A stretch of DNA of 64,000 bases from Nothophaeocryptopus gaeumannii (Eukaryota; Ascomycota; Dothideomycetes; Mycosphaerellales; Mycosphaerellaceae). Made by a program: the position numbers and the translations under genes. Position 1 is the stretch's first letter. Every line of letters starts with the position of its first letter. The notes beneath the pieces were generated by a model. That model saw only the letters and a list, made by a program, of their open reading frames with translations. It ran no database searches and was not told the origin of the DNA. The stretch covers positions 1-64,000 of the forward strand of contig JASISA010000026.1 in the NCBI GenBank assembly GCA_031771865.1, written 5' to 3'. Shown here piece by piece: positions 10,947 through 22,029 of this stretch.

Positions 10947-11410
10947 ATGAGGCCGACCACTGCGCTACTGGCGCGATCTGTCTGGAAAGGTGCGCATAGG
11001 ATGGTAGACCTCGCGATGATGGAGATACCGGCTGACAGTGTCGCTCAGGACCGCATATTGTACCGTACGTCGAATGCCCTACAATGCCTCGCCTATCCAC
11101 GTATCAACCTCCATGACCATCCATTGACGCTTCTCCAGCCTTCCAATCGTCCGTCCGAAGCCAGGCGAAAGGGTTCCGCCCGTCAAAACCCAGGCGCGGA
11201 GCGCGACCATCCTCCCAAACTTCGTCGGCCTGATCTTCCAGGTTTACAACGGAAAGATCTATCAAGATGTGCGGATAACGGAGGACATGGTCGGACACAA
11301 GCTCGGAGAGTTTTCTCCGTAAGTCAGCCTGGAATGTGAGAGAGAAAGGCCTATGCTGATCATGCAGAACCCGGAAACGCTTCACATACAAGCAGACCAA
11401 GAACAAGTAG
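10947..11410 (+). CDS. RSM19: Mitochondrial ribosomal protein uS19m (Rsm19)
   Basis: Four exons: 10947-10989, 11049-11064, 11139-11318 and 11368-11410, total 282 nt, 93 residues. The second exon is only 16 nt. All three introns have GT..AG ends, and the first has a GCTGAC branch site. The joined product begins MRPTTALLARSVWKGPHIVP and contains TQARSATILPNF, VYNGKIYQDV and EDMVGHKLGEF, the RNA-binding signature of bacterial-type S19. The length matches mitochondrial uS19 proteins. It belongs to the head of the mitochondrial small ribosomal subunit. No single-frame search would find this gene, because its longest exon is 180 nt. Confidence 0.95.
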
Positions 11411-12376
11411 GAGAATGGGATTCCCACCTTCTGCAAAGCAATTAGCTGGCTTCGGCTATTGACACCCGTGCATTGGGACTTCGAGGTCTCGTTCCGTCTC
11501 AAAGATAAGTATCGTCTTCGTGAGGCACGTGGTGGGTGACACCCTGGGAAACGTATGGCGAGTGCGGCGCAGCAGGGCGAAGACACAAAGTCATGGCATC
11601 AGCGTTGATTGGTTCTTCTAGTGTTTTGAGCGATCAGGGTGTAATATTGGTGCAATTGTGGAGGCATGAGTGATCTCGCCTGCATGCCAGGGCTGGGTAG
11701 GGTGAAGTACTGAGCAGCACGGCCTCAGAGGCAAGCAGAGGCGTAGAAGCAAAGAGTGGGAGAGATTACCACCAATGTGGAATGAAAGAACGATTGAAGG
11801 ACGATGAGCGCACATGCTCCTTCCCACCCAGCAGCGAAGGGTCGCGTCTACCTTGCCTTGGTAGGTAGGCGCGCCTGAAGCTGATCGACGCGGACCTGGA
11901 CCTGCAACAGGAGACTGCCATACCGTCACCACCTTCTGTCCCCGAGCGAAATCAAGATGCTCTTGCGGATATGACATGGGCAGTGCAAGAGGCAGTGCAC
12001 AAACAGACCGACTGCTCTTCTCTGGAGTTCGATCCATCCTCGTCCTTGTTCCCAACCTCAACATCACCACCGCATACCCAACCCAACTTTGTCTGTCGTT
12101 GTCGCAACCAACTCCCCATTGCAATCCCAACCATTGACAACTTCTTCATAACCTTCCGTCCGCTCGCTTCCGGCTCGACACGCAACTCGATCTGGTCAAG
12201 GATCTCGATCCAATCTTCCGGACTGTGTCTGGCAAAGACTCAAGGGCTGTGAGTGCTGGGTTCATGCAGGCTCATGCACCTTCACTTGCACTAACTGCCT
12301 TCAGCCTCAATACGTCCAGCGTCTGCTCGGCAATCTCACTGCTGCCTCGCCGAAATCTTCCCTGACTGCTTCAATC
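11411..12376. other. Intergenic, leader of the large disordered-protein gene
   Basis: 966 bp between the uS19m stop and the first ATG of the next gene. CT-rich stretches near 12010-12140 suit a promoter or long 5' leader. A minus-strand frame at 11618-12130 (170 codons) shows no family features and I regard it as chance. Confidence 0.4.
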
Positions 12377-15300
12377 ATGACGGGCCAGGCCGCCAAAGGC
12401 ACGCGGCGGGTGTACTCGGCTGAAGAACTGCACCGACTACGCGGAGCCCAATCGCAGCCAAAACTGCACGAGGCAATTGAAGAGCATGATGGAGAGGATG
12501 CAGAGCTTGTGAAGGGTATGATTGGTCCATCAAACCTCACCTCGACCTCCCTGCATCCTCATAGACACGTTGCGCGTCAATTGCAAGCGGGCCCATTGTT
12601 TGCGCCCAAAGCTCACTTGCCCCAAGCGTCAACTTACCCTTTTCTTCCGTCGTTTGCTTTCTTCCTGCATCTACCCGCAACCACCAAACATCGTCCATCA
12701 ACATGGAAGATGCCGAAGCAGCGGCCAGGCGCTTCTTCGCGAAGCTCCTGGACTCACCCTCAATCGAGCATCCGAATGAGCACTGGGGCGGAGTCACGCT
12801 GACACACACATCGCCTTCAGAGCACGTCCTCCGCGGTTCGAAGTCCTTCGCGGCGCGGTCCTTTCGCTCGCGTCAGTCTGCAGGTAGCCTCCGAGTACCG
12901 TCCAGCAAGTCGAACAATGAGAACTTGTCCGCAGCACTCCACGACCACGCCCGCCCAGTCAACCAGAACGCACCCGCCAGTGGTAGAGTCCTTGGCGAGA
13001 TCGCACCAAACGGTCAGATCATCCGCAACGGGCCATTCAAGCTTCGTCCATCACCCACACCATCCATGAAGAAGAAAAAGGCCGAAGCCATTGTCAAGGC
13101 GCACGGCTCACCTCAGCACGTGCGAGTCACTGCTGGTGGTCGGATAGTCCCGTCCGAACAGTCTCCGCTTTGCCATCCGCGCTATGGCTACAGTGCCATC
13201 AAGACCAACGGTGGCCTCGTCAAGTTCGCGCCAAATCACCACCCAGGAAAGCCACAGTGGACGCAGGCAACCGAGCACGGCTTCGTTGCTCAGGACGTGC
13301 ACGGCAACCTTTGCCAGATTGTCAACGGCACCGTCCTCCCACTCACCGAAGTCAACGGCGCTCTTCACCTCTACGTCCCTGCGCCAAACCTTAACGTCGA
13401 GCCTCAGCAGCAACGTGGTGCCTCACTCGGCCCCATCGGTGCACCTCTCGCCTCCAACAATCATGCCCGCCCATCGACTGCACCGGAGCCATCGTTCGCA
13501 TCTCAGATCACTGCGCTTGAGCTTGAGCTGTCCAAGTTGGAGCACGAGAGCAAGGAAGTCGACAAGACCGAAGTGATTCATGGTCGCGGCATGAGCAAGG
13601 TCGCCAAAGAGGCGCTGTTCGCTAAGCGTCGCGAGCTGGTCAGCGCCAAGGACCGTGTTCGCAAGGCCTTGAAGGGTCTCAAGAGCCAGCCTCCACCGAA
13701 CGCTCCAACGTCACCACGAGCGATGCAGACACGCCAATCAATCTCTCCGCCCGGTCGCGCTCGTCTGCCACCATTCTTGCAAGGACAGGTTGGAAACACG
13801 ATGCAGGCTCAAGCCACCGGCTATGGTTCCTTCTTCTCAGGCGGCGCCACCGCTGCACTTGGTGGACAATATGGACCCACTCCATCACCGGAAGAAATGT
13901 ACGCTGCACACCCGTGGGCTGTCCCGCCACCAGGTATGTTCGCTGCTCCAGCACCTGCTGCTCTTGATGGCTCTGTAGCCCCGACTTTCGCATCGTACCC
14001 GCAAGCCGCCAGCTTCCTGGGCGAAGCAACAGCCAAGCCGGTCACCGAGAGCGCCATTCCAAAGATGGACGGTGCTAGGTCCATCGTCGACCTGACTGCC
14101 GAAGACCCATCTCGCTCGCACGCTGTCTCGATCAAGGCACCAGACACAAAGGCAAACTTGAAGTCGAGCCTCAACCCTATGAGCCCCGTCTACAAGCCAG
14201 GTGGCCTGACCGCAGCTGGCAACGATGCCTCCAAGGCCATTGGTCGCAGCGTCCCAATACCATTATCACCATTGCGTCAGCTGCAGCCACCCGCTCAGGT
14301 GCTTGTCAAGGCTCCGAGTGCTACCGATGACACCATCAGCCCAGCGAAGAAGAACGCACACCTTCACAGCTCTAGCATCTCCAGCTTCGAGACTGCAGAC
14401 TTCTTCCCACGCAACCCTCGCGAGTACTCCACACGCCAGCATGCGTATCCAAGCCAGGGCGAAGGCTCTGCGCAGAAGGAGAGCGCCGACTCTGGTGAGA
14501 ACATCGATCGGGACACTACACCTCTTACGCCAGGCCAACGCGACTGGAAGACGAACGCGCCAGACACCGGCCGGTACAAGGCGCCTATTGCTCCACCGGG
14601 CACGCCAGTCTACTCGAGCGATACTACCACTCAGGCTCCTCTTCCTGCCAAGGCAGAGGCATTGGATCAGGGCAAGTTCGATATTCCCAACCGCGATGCG
14701 CACAACGTCAGTCCCAAGAACAAGCGAGAATGGCTCTTCATTCAAGAGAAGCCGGGTCATGGAGAGACCGAGCAGTCATCGTCGCCAGAGAAGCCTCTGG
14801 AAGAGACCGACTCTGAGGACATGATCGATCTGACGCAGAAGCCTCGCGCCTACATCGAGGGCTACCAAGCCGGCCTTCATCGTCGCAAGGTTCCAAGCCA
14901 TGCTGATAGAGACTTCATGGACGGGTACTGCACAGCTCTTCTCAAGACGAAGCCAGCGCCCGTGTCGACGTCGTCTGCCTTGACGACAGGCAGCCCAATG
15001 AAGTTACAGTCGCGTCGCCCGAGCCCAGCGCTGCTATCCCGCTCTTCAAGTCGTGCGCAAAACGGAGACAAGCCCGCGAACAAGGCCCGTCCGCCATTCG
15101 AGAACACCACGCAGAGCCTGGACACCCTCAAGCAGGCTGTCTTTGCGCCTCAGAATGAGAATACCATTCTCACTCCCAGCATCAGCGGCCCTCATGTCAG
15201 CGAAGCTCCATTGAACCTCGGTGCCTGGGAGAAGAATGCGCACGCCTCTCCACCTACTGATGCGGGCTCACTTGGCGGCTACCCGTTCCCAAAGCGCAGT

Positions 15301-16029
15301 TCTTCCGTTGTCAACCGCCAAGGTATCATGTCTGAGCGCAACGATCAGTTGCACCGCCCGAGCAAGCTGGCCATCAACGATCGTGCTAGCGATTACCTTC
15401 AACCAATTCGCGGCGATTTTGCACAACCGGCTTCGCCAACCACCAGCACGAAGAGCATCGCCTCCAGCAGCATCGCTTCTGGCGCAGCACCTGACACTGG
15501 CAACCGCATCACCAGCCTTACCAGCATCGATGCCAGCATGTACCGCCAACAGCGCATCATGACACCACTTGAGATGAGGTTGGGCTCTGCAGGACTGGCG
15601 ACTGGCTACTTTGCGCACTCTCAGTTCGATGGTACGAGCGATCTACCAACTTCAGTCCGTATTCCCGGCCAGCTGACGAGCGACATCACAGGTGCACCAC
15701 AGCGCATCGGCTCGATTAGCAGCGACAACACTACCTCGCGCATGTATCAGTGCGGACGCTTCCGTGAGGGCTCCATTGATGGTGTTACCAACCCAATGTC
15801 ATCGCCGCCACTTTCTCCACGAGCAACATCGCCAAATGACACTCCAGGCAGTGGCAAGAAGAACAAGGACGGCAGCCCTCGCAAGGGTCCTTCTCCTACC
15901 AAAGCCAAGTTCGAGCGCATGGCTGAGAAGGTTGGCATCACTGTCACCTCCGACAAGGGCGCAGGTGGCAACGACGGCACCTCTGAGCCTGGCAGCCCTC
16001 CACGCAAGGGCGGTTGGCGCGAGCTTTAG
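12377..16029 (+). CDS. Large disordered protein with eIF4E-binding-like N-terminus and SIM-like motifs
   Basis: Proposed exons 12377-12515 and 12821-16029 (intron 305 nt with GCTGAC branch and CTTCAG acceptor) give about 1115 residues. Without splicing, an ATG at 12703 gives 1108 residues with a different first 39. The spliced N-terminus has RRVYSAEELHRLRG, close to the Y-x4-L-phi helix that binds eIF4E in 4E-T-like proteins, though phi is His here. Most of the protein is low-complexity, rich in Pro, Ser and Ala. Around residue 468 SIVDLTAED, and around 714 MIDLTQ, resemble SUMO-interacting motifs. A conserved-looking block EGYQAGL...DGYCTALLK follows near 720-755. The C-terminus has SP-rich, kinase-type sites. 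Function is not established. Confidence 0.8.
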
Positions 16030-16946
16030 CACCGCGGCGCCAAAAGCGGCAATGCTTGAGGCCTTCCCCTCGCTGCTCACAACGCAACACCTTGATGGCT
16101 CTATCGATTGCATCGTCAGCTCAATATTATCACTCAGCGTTCGCAGCGACAGTCAGGATACCACGCAGTCTCTTCGGCTACCATTGTCTCCTTGACTATT
16201 GGTATCATACTTGACGGCATTGGGTTCCTGGCTCCGACCCCGACAGACATTGGCTCAGAATCCTTTTCCACCGATATCGACACCGCATTGCACTACCCCG
16301 CTATCACCACACCACAGGCAAGCCTCACACAACTTGTGGCCTCCACCCCATTGTATCTCCACCACGGCAGGGCGGTCACTCAGACAACTGCTTCTGCATC
16401 ACCCCAGCACCGACCGACACCGATTGATTGAGCATGTGATGGAACAGAGCAAGAGTATGAATAACATGATGGTATATGATAACGATGGTATGAATGAGGA
16501 ACATGACGGACATAAATCAGACTTTGATGATGGCTCAGGCACTTGTCACAATCACTGTACATGTGTTGTTGTCTTCTTGTATTAGACGGATTGTTTTGAG
16601 CAGATGAGAGATGTCCTTTTGTTTCCTTCTTTTACACAGACAGACCAGACAGAAATGTTAGTGCTTGATTGCGAATTTTGCTTTTCATTCCATTGTTTCT
16701 GCGCTTCTCTTCTATGATTGAATGGTTGTGGTGATGATGTTGAGGCAAAAGTGAGACCGATGGCAAAAGTATGCTCTCATGGTATAAATTTGTTGTGATC
16801 AAGAAGCTCGTTACCGAACAGAACGCTCAATCGAAATAGAAGTAAATGCCGCCCCAAGATAAACAAGGAATGTGAGGTCCGCAAATGCCCATCCGTTTCA
16901 CTGTCGCAAGAACGTCCCAACATGCCTTCCATATCACGCCTCCCGC
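16030..16946. other. Intergenic, convergent 3' ends
   Basis: 917 bp between the stop of the large disordered-protein gene and the stop of the Rds1-like gene, which converge. AT-richer stretches with short ATG/GATG runs near 16440-16510 look like 3' untranslated sequence. No gene seen. Confidence 0.4.
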
Positions 16947-18107
16947 CTAGTTGATCTCAATCAAGCCCGGACCAAATAGCGTCGCAGCAGCAACGTCATC
17001 CGCGCTGGCGAAAGGACCCTTGGAGCTGGTAACCGCCGCGATGGTGAGACCGTTCATGAGGTTCGTCGCGCCTGGGAAGTCGGCCTCAAAAGTAACAACA
17101 TCTCCCTGGGTCTGGATGTTCTTGAGAGATTCGACGACGGGGACGTTTTGCTGGTTGATGTACACCAGGGAGAGAGAGCCGGTACCGTGATATGTCTGCG
17201 CACCCTTGACATCGGCAGAAGTGCCGTTGGTCTTGAAGGAGAACTTGACGGTTTGGTCGGTTGGTTGGGTTGGTGGAGTCAGGACATTCAAAGCGCCGAA
17301 GATGGGGAGTTTGATAGCGTCCAAGTTGCCGCAAGTTCCTGGGACGACGAAAACCTGGTTCAGGGCGGAGAAAGCAAAAGGCCCGGCGGAACGGGTGAGG
17401 AAAGGCAGGGCAGACGGGATCTTGCCGATGGAAGAGCGGTAGAAGCCATTCTGTTCTCCCTCCTGACCGATGATGGAGCCGACGAGGGCGAGGAAACCGC
17501 TATCGCCGTCTGTGCCAAATGTGTTGAGAGCGTCTTGCAGAGTACCGAGGACAACGTCCGTGAAGAGCGAAGCGGTGGAGATGGCAGAGTCGAAATCGGC
17601 GGATGGGAAGACGTATTCACAAGGCTGGATCTGAGTACGGCCTGCAGCTCCGAGGATAGCGTTTGCGCCGATAGCGTGAAGTTCTTCTTGGGCTTGGACG
17701 GCGGTGAGGGCGTTGACGACGATGTTCTTGACGGCTGGGGAGCCGACGTCGAAGACTCCTGAAGTGATGTTGTTCAGGAGGGAGGTGAAGAAGGCAACTT
17801 CGAAAAGCTCGTTGAAGGCGATGAGCTGGAAGGTCGTTGCGGTAGCATCTTGGATGGGCCCGTTGGGGGGACCATTGGGAAGCGTTCCGTGGGCTTGTTG
17901 CTGGATGGCGTTGAGGGCGGAGGATTTGGGTGCGATGTTTGGGAAGCCATTCGCAAGAGGAAACTTGAATGGGACTTGAGGGCTAGACGAGCCAGAGACG
18001 CCGTGAGGACCGGAAGGTGGTCCGGAAGGTGGTCCGTATGATGGAGGAGCGGGAGCGGCCGATACGCTGAGGCCCAAAAGAGCAGTGACAGCGAGTGCTG
18101 AGAGCAT
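16947..18107 (-). CDS. Rds1-like secreted ferritin-domain protein
   Basis: 386 residues in one exon. A signal peptide (MLSALAVTALLGLSVSAAPA) precedes a Pro/Gly repeat (PPSYGPPSGPPSGPHG). Residues about 85-270 form the four-helix ferritin-like fold of the Ferritin_2 family, seen in FQLIAFNELFEVAFFTSLLNNI and in VQAQEELHAIGANAIL, whose E and H residues suit metal or remnant-metal sites. A beta-rich C-terminal half follows. Relatives are fission yeast Rds1 and Aspergillus stress and late-sexual-development proteins, induced by nutrient stress. It is probably extracellular or wall-associated; enzymatic activity has not been shown for the family. Confidence 0.88.
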   Translation of the reverse strand: MLSALAVTALLGLSVSAAPAPPSYGPPSGPPSGPHGVSGSSSPQVPFKFPLANGFPNIAPKSSALNAIQQQAHGTLPNGPPNGPIQDATATTFQLIAFNELFEVAFFTSLLNNITSGVFDVGSPAVKNIVVNALTAVQAQEELHAIGANAILGAAGRTQIQPCEYVFPSADFDSAISTASLFTDVVLGTLQDALNTFGTDGDSGFLALVGSIIGQEGEQNGFYRSSIGKIPSALPFLTRSAGPFAFSALNQVFVVPGTCGNLDAIKLPIFGALNVLTPPTQPTDQTVKFSFKTNGTSADVKGAQTYHGTGSLSLVYINQQNVPVVESLKNIQTQGDVVTFEADFPGATNLMNGLTIAAVTSSKGPFASADDVAAATLFGPGLIEIN

Positions 18108-19189
18108 GTTTGCGAGTGTAGTTTAGTCTGTCCGAGCTGGAGAGAGTGACTGTAGGAAATAAGAAATCGAGACACGCACGGACGTGTGAATTAGATTAAC
18201 AAGATTGACTTTTGTTACTGTTTCGTGCAGATGTGATGAAAGACAAGCCCATGTGAGTGCGAGTCACTGAGCTTATGTACAAATTGATCTCTCGGAGGTT
18301 GGTGTTACTGTCCGAAGTATTCTGCTGTACTTCCGAAACCTGGTTGGTGTTTGTCATCTGAGGAAGGCATTGCAGTCCGCAAGCTAGTTCTACGCCAGCC
18401 ACAGCATACTAACTTTGACTACTCTGTCTTTGGCATCTTTCAGATGAACGATTCCATACAAAGTCGTTCGCAGTCAGCGTGGCAGAAAATAGAGTTGAAG
18501 ATCCAAATTTGTTCTGCTTGTGATTCGTCCAGGGTGATGCTTGTCTGCAAGTAAGCTCGCTAGCCACGCTTGCCAAGCCATAGCCCAAGATTGCTTGGTG
18601 ATGTCTTACTCCGCCTTCTTCTGTAATGCAACGCGGGGCTGAGCATAACTAATCCTCACACAGTGTAAGCGAGAGTAAATACATCTTAGCGTGCGCTGTC
18701 ACTCGCGCGAAAATACCATTCTGGACGCCCCATGGTCAGTCCTGCATTTTAACCGTCGAGACAAGCTCATCTCCGGATGGATCTCGAAACCAAATTCTGG
18801 GTTGTACATGACTTGTTCGGTATCCTGCGGAACCCAGACAGGCATCGAGATTCGCGTGGCCGGTTGATCATACTTTCGCGTGTCGTTGACTATTGATTTA
18901 TGATATGCTTGGCCTCCTCTTGCCGGCGTCCGGTCAGCAAACCACACTGTCACCGATGGTAGTGTTGATCATTGGCAGTGAACATTGACCGAACTGCTTT
19001 CCGGTCTTATCCCATCGTGATCGATCATAGTTGAGAGGAGGCCCAAAACATCATGCAGTGCAACATGATCAAGCAATCGAAATGTCCATTCAAGCGTCGG
19101 ACGAACGCTTGCGTAATGCTTGTTACTGTTCAGCGTTACACGACATGGAGTTCATGCTGTGGCCGCCCAATTCTGTTCTTCAAGAATCC
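18108..19189. other. Intergenic, Rds1 promoter and UCS 3' flank
   Basis: 1082 bp. The part next to 18107 is the promoter of the Rds1-like gene; the long size suits a regulated stress gene. Only short unrelated frames are present (for example 84 codons on the minus strand at 18699-18953). Nothing else seen. Confidence 0.4.
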
Positions 19190-21674
19190 TCACTGCAACT
19201 TCTTCTGCACTTCCACCCCCAGTCTCAGCACCTCCTGATTCTTCGTCGTTTGCAACGCCTCCTTCAAGGCCTCAGCTGCTCCCTCCCTTTTCACAGCCGT
19301 TAGGCCCCTTGCACCAACGTCGCCGGGCGCGCTGACCACGTTCAACAAACAAGCAAATCCCCGGTGCTTCATCTCGTTGTTGTCGTCTTTGCACATGTCG
19401 AGGATGATCTTTACGCCCCGCTCCTTGTCCAGAATAGCGGTGACGGCGGAGTCCCATTCTGTCAGCATGGCTAGTGCGCCTCCAGCCGCGCGTCGAGTCG
19501 CAAGATCATCAACATCGGCAAGAGCAATTACAACATGCAGTCGGCGGCCTGCATCTCGAGATCCGTCCGCAAATTTGGCAACACCAGAAGGAGAAGCCAT
19601 CAGGTTGCAGACCAACTCCACACTGGCTCGTTGGACCAAAGTGTTTTGAGAGAACATAAGATCTTCTAGGCGGTCGAAAGCATTCCGAATTAGAAGCTCT
19701 CTGGCAACTGGATCCTCCATCGAGGCTAGGTTCGTCAGGGCACGAAGAGCCTCGAAAGTGGGGAGAAGGTCTCTTTGCTCGCTCTCGGTATCATATGTCA
19801 GCAAAGGTATGAGTGTGCTGACGGCGGACGAAGCAGGCAAGCTTGCGGAGAAGACGTGTCCTGGATTGACTGAGATCAGCAGTCGAGCCAGCGCATGAGA
19901 AGCGTTCTTCTCGATGATGGAAGCCTCTGCAGTTGACTTATCCGTCTTGGCGATCCGCTCGCGTATCTGTAGAAGCAATCTCACTGCGCCTTGCTGTACC
20001 ATCTTTGGACGATACTTCTGCTCTCGGGACAGAGATAGCATTGTGCGGACAACCATAGCAACATTTGTCAGCGAGCTGGTCTGCTTGCAGCAAGCCACCA
20101 ATGCAGGAACCACATCAGCATCGAGAAGCTTCTTGGCACGTATCGTGACATATCCATCGTTGTCCAAAGGGTCAATTTGCTCCTCCTTCGACTGATTAGC
20201 GTAAGCTTTCAGTTGCTCCATCTTCTTCTGCTCGGCCGTTCGTGTGGGTCGGTAGGTGGTCAGGTTCGAGAAGATCGTCAGGCAGCCAAACGCAGCGGTC
20301 TTGCGATCAGTCAATGCTACCACTAGCCGTTTGAGCAGATTAGCATTGGAAGCAATATCTTCCTTAACGCTCGGCTGTAGCGTCGTGTAAGCTAGACCCT
20401 CGATAGCCTGGTCCTTGCTTGTCTCGTTTGCCAAGACCAGACCTGTCAACTTCGATGTGATCTCTTCCTGCGAAGAGGCGTTGATCTTTGCGAGTACAAG
20501 GGCTGCCAATGCTCTGTGAGTACCGTCCCTTTCCTCAGAGAGATCTCGAAGCCACGGGGCACAGTATCTTCCGATCGCCTCTCTGCAAGCCTTGTCGACG
20601 CAAGCGGCGCTTAGAAGTTCGAGGGCAGCTTGCTCCAGAGTTCGACTCTTTCTGGATCATGTCAGTGTCGCTGATACAGACGGAGAGAACTAGACAGACG
20701 ACATACCTCTGTCCTTGGCTTGCTGCCTCTGAATTTCTCTCCAGATTCGGAACGAGCTGTTGGACGAACCCATCTGTCATGAAGAGCTGAGACACGGTGC
20801 CGGGTATCATGGGAAATACTGCAGATGCTGCCGAGAATGCAATGATCAAGTCGTCATTCGTCTGTTTCGCAACCTTGGTGGCGATGTACTGGCCAAACAG
20901 CTGCTCGCCTTGATCTTTCGTCGCCTCAAGCGCCTTCGATGTCGCCAACATGGCCTGACTTCTCAAGCTCTGCTCTAGTCGAATATCTAGACTGTCGAGA
21001 ATCACTTCGAAGACGTCGCCATCGATGATGTCGCTCACGTTGTCAGATGCGACGGCCAGCTGCCGAGCCACAACTCTCATAAGACGATCATGGTGGTCGA
21101 CGTTGACGTCAATTTGCTTGGCAATGCAAAGCCGGAAGAGGTCGCGCTGAGCTGAGCGCTGGGTATCTTTCGATGACCATAGCGAGTCGTCCAGTGGGAG
21201 TGTGGCAAAGGCTCGTAAGCTTTCTGGTCCTCGCTCGTACAGTTGGTCGAACAGTTCCGTGATGGGTTCTCGGAAAAGACCAGCCAGTTTCCTCTGAACA
21301 TCGGCATTCTTGTATATCAACGCACCAGTCAGAGAATCAAGTAGATCAAGTTGACGCGAAGCATGGAGCAGGTAGTCGAGAGCCTGCTCAACCTCACCTT
21401 TTGGAAGGAACTTGGACTTGACGGCTTGAAGTGCTCGGTTTCCAGTACTTTCATCGGCGCTGTCCAGATAGCTTCGTATCAGACTTAGCGCATCACCGGT
21501 ACGCTCTCTGCTCTCCAATGCGACTATTGCCTCCTTGACTCGAGCATTGTCTGGATCCAGATGTGAGGCTTCCTTGAGGGCGTCAAAAGCCTTCTGCAGC
21601 TCACCCCCGGCAGCCGCCGTGTCCGACTGCTTGATGAGCTCCGTAATCCGATCCTGCACGCCAGTGGAAGACAT
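19190..21674 (-). CDS. SHE4: UCS-domain myosin chaperone (She4/UNC-45/Cro1)
   Basis: Two exons, 21674-20707 and 20651-19190, with a 55-nt intron (GTATGT, branch ACTGAC), give 809 residues. The N-terminus resembles a degenerate TPR segment (ITELIKQSDTAAAGGELQKA). The rest is an array of armadillo-like helices ending in a typical UCS domain: RALTNLASMEDPVARELLI, then a segment matching VELVCNLMASPSGVAKFADG, and near the end FACLLNVVSAPGDVG. UCS proteins fold and stabilise myosin motor heads for actin-based transport, endocytosis and cytokinesis. It is divergent from the Mch1-like gene. Confidence 0.93.
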
Positions 21675-22029
21675 GATGAGCCATAATTCCCGGATTAGGA
21701 AGTCGTGAAGAGCAAGAAGTGGGAGCTAATGTACGTGAATCGAAAGGTGTCGTCATGTGCGTCAGCCGCGGCACGGGCCAGGCACGCGATCAGGGAGTGG
21801 ATCCTTCAATTGGCGCGTGAGTTGGCCCGCAGACCACTCATCCTCTGATCCGTCATCGCCAAAGGGTTGATGGAGTCGTTCATTACTATGCGGATGACCT
21901 GAGGAGCGTGGAACCCAAGATCAGTCGCAATGAATCGATGAAAGAGCCCAGAACCGCAGACCGCCAGCCGGATAGCCGAAGACGAGTCACTCCGACCCAA
22001 GAGGCAGCAACATACGAACAGTAGCAACG
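21675..22029. promoter_or_regulatory. Bidirectional promoter, SHE4 / Mch1-like
   Basis: 355 bp between divergent genes, holding both promoters. No specific site is recognised. Confidence 0.5.
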
